From Acidobacteriota bacterium (GTDB lineage Bacteria; Acidobacteriota; Polarisedimenticolia; J045), in NCBI GenBank assembly GCA_020350085.1, contig CP070706.1, forward strand, positions 2,784,757-2,793,876: DNA of 9,120 nt, written 5' to 3'. The notes under the pieces were generated by a model that ran no database searches, was not told the DNA's origin, and saw nothing but the letters and a program-made list of their open reading frames with translations. Below, piece by piece: positions 1-5,160 of the stretch (its first letter is position 1; each line of letters opens with the position of its first letter). The position numbers were made by a program, and so were the translations under genes.

Positions 1-118
1 CGGGCAGGCGCGAAGGTCCGTGACAGGAACCTTCTTCCGGAGCCGTGATCCCTCCGGCCGATCCCCCTAGGGCTGTGAGGCTGGTGGCGACGATCACCGC
101 TGTACAAACTGACCCTGA

Positions 119-134
119 GACTCTCATGAGAGTC
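119..134. repeat. 16-bp perfect palindrome
   Basis: The sequence GACTCTCATGAGAGTC equals its own reverse complement, centred on CATG. The symmetry stops at the next base on each side. A palindrome with no spacer suits a dimeric DNA-binding protein better than an RNA hairpin. No promoter or gene start is visible beside it, so any operator role is a guess. Confidence 0.5.
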
Positions 135-161
135 CTCCCTTCGAACCCCTCTGCTGGACGA

Positions 162-183
162 GAGATTCTGTGCCACGAATCTC
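162..183. repeat. Inverted repeat, 7-bp arms with 8-nt spacer
   Basis: GAGATTC (162-168) and GAATCTC (177-183) are exact reverse complements separated by TGTGCCAC. As RNA it would form a simple stem-loop on either strand. No T-run follows on either side, so it does not qualify as an intrinsic terminator. The spacer contains GTGCCA, also the core of the 7-mer repeated in the 1494-1676 intergenic region, though here it is preceded by T rather than C. Confidence 0.4.
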
Positions 184-268
184 CATCGGAAGGCTCCCCG
201 CGTCAACCGCGACGCGGCGGACGGTCCCCCTCATAGATGAACAACACCGCCACGCGTCGATCCGGACG

Positions 269-286
269 CTCGGCGAGGGCGCCGAG
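269..286 (-). repeat. GC-rich hairpin downstream of the channel gene
   Basis: CTCGGCG (269-275) and CGCCGAG (280-286) pair perfectly around a 4-nt loop, giving a strong 7-bp GC stem. It lies about 130 bases beyond the channel gene's stop codon on the minus strand, so it could stabilise or pause that transcript. Neither side has the T-run of a classical intrinsic terminator, so I list it as a repeat. Hairpins this size also arise by chance in GC-rich DNA. Confidence 0.4.
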
Positions 287-416
287 ACCGCCACACGGCA
301 CACGCAGGGGCTGATTCGTACACGAGCTGCCGCCAGGGCGCGAGACCGGACCCTGTCGCACAAGTTCGGCCTCGCACCTGTTGCGACGACGTCTCGGCGG
401 GCTGAAGAACCCCGCG

Positions 417-1493
417 TTACGTTCGCGAGGGAAACCGCTTGACGTACACGTCACGCTGCGGGAACGGAATCTGGATCTTCTCCTCGGCGAAACGCTTGTA
501 GATGGTCGTGTTGAGCGCGTCAAGCACCGAGCCGCGCAGAACCGGCTCCTCCACCCAGCAAAGCAATTCGAGATCGAGGCTGGACGCGCCGAAGCTGCGA
601 AAGCGGGCTCGAGGCTCAGGATCCGAAGCGACCTCCGAGTGTTTCAGGGCGATGTCGAGCAGCACGCTCTTCACGTGATCGATGTCGGAGCCGTAGGCGA
701 CGCCGACCGGGACGCGCAGGCGCTGTTTTTGCCACGGCCCGCCGCTCTCGTTGATGATCTTCGCGTTCGCGATCACGGCGTTGGGGATCGTCACCTCGAT
801 GTCGTCGCGCGTGAGCAAGCGCGTGCTGCGAAGGCCCACTTGCGTCACCTGACCGCGCTCTCCCGTGTCGAGCACAATGAAGTCACCGACCTTGTAAGGA
901 GCGTCGGCCAGAATGAACAGACCAGAGAACAGATTCGCCAACGTGTCCTTCGCCGCAAAGCCGAGCGCGATGCCGACGATCCCGGCCGAGGCGAGCCATG
1001 CCGTCACGTCGATGTTCCAAGAGAGGAACAAGAAGTACACGGCACCGCCGGCGATGACGACGGTTGCGAGGTTGCTGAACAGCGGCACGGTGCGCGCCTG
1101 TAGCAGCTGCGACTCGCCGGCACGCAGGCTAAGAGCCTCGAGCAACACGCGCGTCAGACGCACGGCCAGCACCGACCAGATGATGACGACGAGCGATTTC
1201 AGAATGCCGATCGTCAGCCACTCCGGAGTCGCGGGCAACTCGAGTCGCAGAGTGGCCAGGCCAAGACCTGCGAGAACGACGGTCTGAAACAGCGGCTTGT
1301 GCAGCAACGACAGCAGCCGATCATCGATCTCGGTCTTGGTGTGTGCCGTCAGACGGCGCAGCAGGTCGGAGATGGTCCAACCGACGAGCTTTGCCGCGAT
1401 CAACGCGATGACGACAATCAGCAGCGCTTGGGCATAGCGGTTCGGTCCGACCCACGTGAGCCACTCTTGAAAAGATGCAGGCCATTCAGGCAC
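417..1493 (-). CDS. MscS-family mechanosensitive ion channel
   Basis: A 358-residue inner-membrane channel of the small-conductance mechanosensitive type, which opens under membrane tension to release solutes during hypo-osmotic shock. Hydrophobic segments lie at about residues 21-43, 68-87, 96-117, 137-159 and 164-196. Five helices fit an outside N-terminus and cytoplasmic C-terminus, like the extended paralogues (for example YnaI) rather than three-helix E. coli MscS. The last segment carries the glycine/alanine-rich pore helix (GIVGIALGFAAKDTLANLFSG, residues 171-191) and runs into the beta-domain signature PYKVGDFI (199-206). IPNAVIANAKIIN (236-248) and IQIPFPQRDVY (340-350) are further family hallmarks. 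The GTG start is chosen because AGGAGG (1500-1505) sits six bases upstream. The gene is divergent from the M1-M28-PDZ gene, with 183 bp between them. Family assignment is firm; the precise paralogue and any conductance or ion preference are not known. Confidence 0.95.
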   Translation of the reverse strand: MPEWPASFQEWLTWVGPNRYAQALLIVVIALIAAKLVGWTISDLLRRLTAHTKTEIDDRLLSLLHKPLFQTVVLAGLGLATLRLELPATPEWLTIGILKSLVVIIWSVLAVRLTRVLLEALSLRAGESQLLQARTVPLFSNLATVVIAGGAVYFLFLSWNIDVTAWLASAGIVGIALGFAAKDTLANLFSGLFILADAPYKVGDFIVLDTGERGQVTQVGLRSTRLLTRDDIEVTIPNAVIANAKIINESGGPWQKQRLRVPVGVAYGSDIDHVKSVLLDIALKHSEVASDPEPRARFRSFGASSLDLELLCWVEEPVLRGSVLDALNTTIYKRFAEEKIQIPFPQRDVYVKRFPSRT

Positions 1494-1499
1494 CGTTTT

Positions 1500-1505
1500 C
1501 CTCCT
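1500..1505 (-). promoter_or_regulatory. Shine-Dalgarno site of the MscS-family gene
   Basis: On the minus strand this reads AGGAGG, a full match to the anti-Shine-Dalgarno core, six bases before the GTG codon at 1493-1491. It decides the start in the absence of an ATG. Its first base is shared with the end of the 1505-1526 inverted repeat, so a hairpin in the leader would directly abut the ribosome binding site. Confidence 0.8.
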
Positions 1506-1526
1506 GGCACGCCGTCAATCGTGCCA
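1505..1526. repeat. Inverted repeat TGGCACG-N8-CGTGCCA beside the mscS-type ribosome site
   Basis: Perfect 7-bp arms at 1505-1511 and 1520-1526 flank an 8-nt spacer. A third copy of CGTGCCA lies at 1603-1609 in the same intergenic region. In the channel gene's mRNA the arms would form a stem-loop ending at the Shine-Dalgarno sequence. In DNA the spaced dyad looks like a dimer-protein operator between two divergent genes. TGGCAC recalls the -24 element of sigma-54 promoters, but no TTGC-type -12 element is correctly spaced on either strand. Confidence 0.5.
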
Positions 1527-1579
1527 TCGACGTCGCCAAGGACTCGGCCAGCCCGTCCGTCGGCCCTCAGTAGGCGCAA

Positions 1580-1596
1580 CGTCAGCGCCTCTGACG
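1580..1596. repeat. Inverted repeat CGTCAG-N5-CTGACG upstream of the M1-M28-PDZ gene
   Basis: CGTCAG (1580-1585) and CTGACG (1591-1596) are exact reverse complements with a 5-nt spacer. The repeat lies just upstream of the tentative -35 hexamer at 1604-1609, a typical place for an activator or repressor site. It is short, so chance occurrence cannot be excluded. Confidence 0.35.
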
Positions 1597-1603
1597 GGCG
1601 AAC

Positions 1604-1633
1604 GTGCCAGGCATGAGCCGCTCGCGCTAGACT
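1604..1633 (+). promoter_or_regulatory. Tentative sigma-70-type promoter for the M1-M28-PDZ gene
   Basis: GTGCCA (1604-1609) and TAGACT (1628-1633) each match four of six bases of the -35 and -10 consensus, with an 18-bp spacer. Transcription would start near 1640 and give a leader of roughly 35-40 bases before the ATG at 1677. The -35 hexamer overlaps the third copy of CGTGCCA, so if that 7-mer binds a protein, it would act on this promoter. The assignment is by eye and weak. Confidence 0.3.
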
Positions 1634-1676
1634 CTGCCCGCCCCGCGGGATCCATGCAAGAGACGGAGAGTTCTCG

Positions 1677-4600
1677 ATGGCAGGTTGCCAAATGACGATC
1701 ACCTCACGAGTTGCGACGATGGTCATCGCCGTGGTGCCGGTGGCCGGCCTTCCGGTCTTTGGTGCGGAGCCGCCGACGATGGCTCGAGCGCAGATCCATC
1801 ACGAGCTGAGCGTGAGCCTCGACCCGCACGCGCATCGGATAGAGGTCGAAGATCTGCTGACGCTGCCGGCATCTTGGCTGCAGCCGCGCGACGGGAACCC
1901 ACCCGCGGACATTCGTTTCGTCCTGCACGGGGGACTGTCGGTCGCTTCAGGAGCGACGTCAGGCGGCCTGATCGAGCTGCTGGACGGTCCGGTCGATCGG
2001 GCGCGCTTCGGCATCAACGAGGACCAACCAGGACCGTCGAGCGTGCCGCTGAGGGAATATCGTCTCCAGCCCGTTTCTTCGACGAACGAGCAGAGCGCAG
2101 CCACCGTTCGCATCGTCTATTCGGGCCAGATCTACCACCCGCTCGTCAGCGAGGCCGAGGAGTACGCTCGAAGCTTCTCGCGCACGCCGGGACTCATCGC
2201 GGAAGAAGGGGTGGTCCTGTCGGGCAGCTCGTTCTGGCTGCCGAGCTTTGGCGAGGCGCTGGTCAGCTTTCGCTTATCGGTCACGCTGCCATCCTCCTGG
2301 GATGCCGTCAGCCAAGGCCGGCGCCTCGAACACCAAGTCGCCGGCGCGCACCGGACGGTCACCTGGGACTCACCCGAGCCGATGGACGAGGTATATCTGA
2401 TCGCCGCCGAGTTCTCGGAGTACGCGCGCCGTGCGGGCGACGTCAGTGCGCAGGTTTACCTTCGCGCACCGGATCCGAGCCTCGCCGGCAAGTATCTCGA
2501 GGCCACGGTGCAGTACATCGAGATGTACGAACGGCTGATCGGTCCGTATCCGTACGCAAAGTTCGCGTTGGTGGAAAACTTCTGGGACACCGGCTACGGG
2601 ATGCCCTCTTTCACGCTGCTCGGTCCGAGAATCATCCGCTTTCCGTTCATCCTTCACTCGTCGTACCCGCACGAGATCCTTCACAACTGGTGGGGTAACT
2701 CGGTTTTCGTCGACTATCCGTCCGGGAACTGGTGCGAGGGTTTGACGGCCTACCTGGCCGACCACCTGATCAAGGAAGGCCAGGCGGCTGGCGCGGGTTA
2801 CCGGCGTGACGCGCTCAACAAGTACCGCAGCTACGTCCGCGGAGAACGCGACTTCCCGTTGACCGAGTTTCGGTCGCGCCACTCCTCGGCGACCGAGGCG
2901 GTCGGTTACGGCAAGTCGATGATGATGTGGCACATGCTCCGCCGGCGCGTCGGCGACGAGAGCTTCGCTGGCGGGCTGCGCCGCTTCTATCGCGACCATC
3001 GCTTCGAGCGCGCCAGCTTTGCCGATCTCGAGCAGGCTTTCTCGGCCGCCGCGGGAGCGGATCTCGGCCCGTTTTTCGCGCAGTGGACCGAGCGTACCGG
3101 TGCCCCCGCACTGCGCCTCGGTGCGGTGACGAGCACGCCGGCCGAGAAGGGCGGCGCCACGCTGAAGCTCGAAGTGCAGCAAACGCAGCCCGAAGAGCCC
3201 TACCGGATCGAGGTACCGATCGCGGTCAGCGTGCGCGGAGAAGACGTCGCACGCCTGGCCCTGCTGCCCCTCGAAGCACGCTCAGCCACGCTCGAGCTGA
3301 CATTGCCCGCGCCGCCGACGCGCGTCGACGTCGATCCCGAATTCGATCTGTTTCGGCGGGTCGATCCCCTCGAGATCCCCCCGTCGCTGGCCCAGCTGTT
3401 CGGCGCGGAGCGCGTGAGCCTGGTCCTGCCGCAGGAAGATCGCGAGGTACCCCCCGAAGCATGGCGCGTGATGGCGGAAACGTGGGCCGAGAGCGGGGCG
3501 GGCACCGTCGAGATCGTCGGTGAGGCCGAACTCGACGCGCTGCCTGCGGATCGTGCGGTATGGGTGCTCGGCAGCGAGAATCGCTGGTCACGAAGCGTGC
3601 GCGATATCGCCGCGCCGCTCGATGCCGGTGTCGATGATCAGACCGTTCGTCTCGGCAGCACACAGGTTCCGCGGAAAGAGTCGAGCTTCGTGTTCGTCGT
3701 GCGCCATCCAGCCGATCCCGAGCTTGCCATCGGTTGGATCGGCGCCGATCTGGCCGAAGCGCTGCCGGGTCTGGCGCGCAAGCTTCCGCACTACGGCAAG
3801 TACTCTTACTTGGCATTCTCCGGTGACGAGCCCACGAACACCGCCAAGGGCCAGTGGCCCGCCCTCGATTCGCCCATGGTCTGGCGCGCGGATGCAGGTG
3901 TGGGCGAGCTCGCCGCACTGCCGCCGCGCGAGCCGCTCGCCAAGCGGGCGCCGGTGTTCGAATCAGTCAGGTTGGAACAGCGGGTAGGTATGCTGTCTTC
4001 GGCATCTTTCGAGGGACGCGGGGTGGGTACGGCCGGTCTCGATCGCGCGGCCGAGCTGATCGCGGACCTCTTCGAGCGAGCCGGCCTCGAGCCGGGTGGC
4101 GACGACGGATCGTATTTCCAGAGCTGGGACGAGCCGGACGGCCCCTTCGGCGCGCCCGTCACGCTGCGCAACGTGATCGGGGTGATCCCGGGCACCAGCG
4201 GCGAATGGTCGGGTCAGTCCGTCGTGCTGGGCGCGCACTACGATCATCTCGGCCGCGGTTGGCCGAGCGTGCGTCAGCAAGAGAAGGGAAAGATCCATCC
4301 CGGTGCGGACGACAACGCATCCGGTGTCGCGGTGCTGCTCGAGCTGGCGGATGTGTTGGGTCGCGATCTAAAGCCTCCGCGCAGCATCGTCTTCGTCGCC
4401 TTCAGCGCCGAGGAGTGGGACTTGCGCGGCTCGAGACATTACGTCGAGGCGATGGATAAATGGCCGGTGAGCGAGGCGATCGCGATGATCAACCTCGACA
4501 CCGTCGGCCGGCTGCACGGACAGAAGATAAAGGTCTTCGGTACGGCGAGCGCCAGCGAGTGGCCGCACATCGTGCGGGGCATCGGTTTCACGACCGGCGT

Positions 4601-5141
4601 ACAGGCGGAGTCGGTCGCCGACGATCTCGGCGGCAGCGATCAGAAGAGCTTCCACGAGGCGGGCGTGCCGGCGGTGCAGATCTTCTCCGGCGGGCACGAG
4701 GACTATCACCGCTCGTCCGACACCGCCGACAAGATCGACGCCGAAGGGCTGGTGGATGTGGCGACGTTCGTTCGCGAAGCGCTGGTTTATCTCAGCGAGC
4801 GCGAACGGCCACTCTCGTCGGCACTGACGGGCTCCGACGTGGCCGCCGCCGGGACCGGACCCGCCGCTTCGGGCGAGCGCCGCGTCAGCCTCGGCACGCT
4901 GCCGGACTTCACGTTCGCCGGACCGGGCGTGAAAATCGAGCGGGTCATGCCCGACACACCGGCCGCAAAAGCCGGGCTCGCGGCCGGCGACCTGATCCTG
5001 GCGATCGACGGCCAGCAGATCGGCGACGTTCGCGCCTACTCCGAAGTGCTCAAGAGCAAGCAGCCGGGTCAGACGATACGGATCCAGCTGTCTCGCAAGG
5101 GTGAGCTGCTGACCCTGGAGGCCACTCTGGTCGCCCGCTGA
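1677..5141 (+). CDS. Secreted M1-M28 double metallopeptidase with C-terminal PDZ domain
   Basis: A 1154-residue exported protein with two zinc peptidase modules. Residues 1-30 or so are a signal peptide, with cleavage after GA at 30 or ARA at 38. Residues about 40-475 are M1-like: HEILH (H332, E333, H336), third ligand E354 in NWCEG, and probable catalytic Y411 in GYGKS. The spacing from H336 to E354 is 17 residues, not the usual 18. The aminopeptidase GxMEN motif is replaced by GYGMPSFTLLG (306-316). A beta-rich stretch (476-560) and an unassigned region (565-755) follow. Residues about 765-1040 are M28, with ligands or catalytic residues H854, D878, E912, E913, D941 and H1011. Residues about 1070-1154 form a PDZ domain (PDFTF, AGLAAGDLILAIDG). 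Probable roles are peptide degradation outside the cytoplasm, with PDZ binding substrate or partner. ATG at 1677 follows GGAG (1665-1668) by eight bases; M7 is an alternative start. M28-PDZ is secure; M1 activity is less certain. Confidence 0.93.
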   Translation: MAGCQMTITSRVATMVIAVVPVAGLPVFGAEPPTMARAQIHHELSVSLDPHAHRIEVEDLLTLPASWLQPRDGNPPADIRFVLHGGLSVASGATSGGLIELLDGPVDRARFGINEDQPGPSSVPLREYRLQPVSSTNEQSAATVRIVYSGQIYHPLVSEAEEYARSFSRTPGLIAEEGVVLSGSSFWLPSFGEALVSFRLSVTLPSSWDAVSQGRRLEHQVAGAHRTVTWDSPEPMDEVYLIAAEFSEYARRAGDVSAQVYLRAPDPSLAGKYLEATVQYIEMYERLIGPYPYAKFALVENFWDTGYGMPSFTLLGPRIIRFPFILHSSYPHEILHNWWGNSVFVDYPSGNWCEGLTAYLADHLIKEGQAAGAGYRRDALNKYRSYVRGERDFPLTEFRSRHSSATEAVGYGKSMMMWHMLRRRVGDESFAGGLRRFYRDHRFERASFADLEQAFSAAAGADLGPFFAQWTERTGAPALRLGAVTSTPAEKGGATLKLEVQQTQPEEPYRIEVPIAVSVRGEDVARLALLPLEARSATLELTLPAPPTRVDVDPEFDLFRRVDPLEIPPSLAQLFGAERVSLVLPQEDREVPPEAWRVMAETWAESGAGTVEIVGEAELDALPADRAVWVLGSENRWSRSVRDIAAPLDAGVDDQTVRLGSTQVPRKESSFVFVVRHPADPELAIGWIGADLAEALPGLARKLPHYGKYSYLAFSGDEPTNTAKGQWPALDSPMVWRADAGVGELAALPPREPLAKRAPVFESVRLEQRVGMLSSASFEGRGVGTAGLDRAAELIADLFERAGLEPGGDDGSYFQSWDEPDGPFGAPVTLRNVIGVIPGTSGEWSGQSVVLGAHYDHLGRGWPSVRQQEKGKIHPGADDNASGVAVLLELADVLGRDLKPPRSIVFVAFSAEEWDLRGSRHYVEAMDKWPVSEAIAMINLDTVGRLHGQKIKVFGTASASEWPHIVRGIGFTTGVQAESVADDLGGSDQKSFHEAGVPAVQIFSGGHEDYHRSSDTADKIDAEGLVDVATFVREALVYLSERERPLSSALTGSDVAAAGTGPAASGERRVSLGTLPDFTFAGPGVKIERVMPDTPAAKAGLAAGDLILAIDGQQIGDVRAYSEVLKSKQPGQTIRIQLSRKGELLTLEATLVAR

Positions 5142-5160
5142 TGCGGCCCGTGGTTCGGTT
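5142..5160. other. 19-bp gap between convergent peptidase genes
   Basis: The plus-strand gene stops at 5139-5141 (TGA) and the minus-strand M16 gene at 5163-5161 (TAA). Only a 4-bp stem, CCGC/GCGG around the TGA codon, is visible, with no adjacent T-run, so no intrinsic terminator can be called. Transcripts probably read into each other's 3' ends unless Rho or coding-region hairpins stop them. Confidence 0.6.

Larger units (their letters stand above)
1..416. other. Left-edge region with no convincing gene
   Basis: No reading frame here gives a protein that looks real: the short frames are rich in Arg, Ser and Pro, overlap each other on both strands, show no motif and lack a good ribosome binding site. 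A plus-strand frame open from the left edge stops at 68-70 and could be the last residues of a gene starting outside the window, but about 22 codons are too few to judge. The region lies downstream of the channel gene on the minus strand and probably includes its 3' untranslated part. It contains three perfect short inverted repeats (119-134, 162-183, 269-286), listed separately. A TTCGAAC string near 140 resembles a tRNA T-loop, but its flanks do not pair. Confidence 0.6.

Noticed and set aside
135..151. TTCGAAC string resembling a tRNA T-loop
   Set aside because: The five bases on either side do not pair on either strand, and no acceptor or anticodon stem can be drawn around it.
381..1103. 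240-codon plus-strand open frame opposite the channel gene
   Set aside because: The minus strand encodes an unmistakable MscS pore and beta domain here. The plus-strand product has no hydrophobic or conserved pattern.
1505..1520. TGGCAC as a sigma-54 -24 element
   Set aside because: No TTGC-type -12 element lies at the required distance on either strand. The string is better explained as an arm of the inverted repeat.
5135..5146. CCGC-TGAT-GCGG stem at the end of the M1-M28-PDZ gene as a terminator
   Set aside because: The stem is only four base pairs and no T-run follows it directly. Short T-rich sequence appears only about ten bases later.
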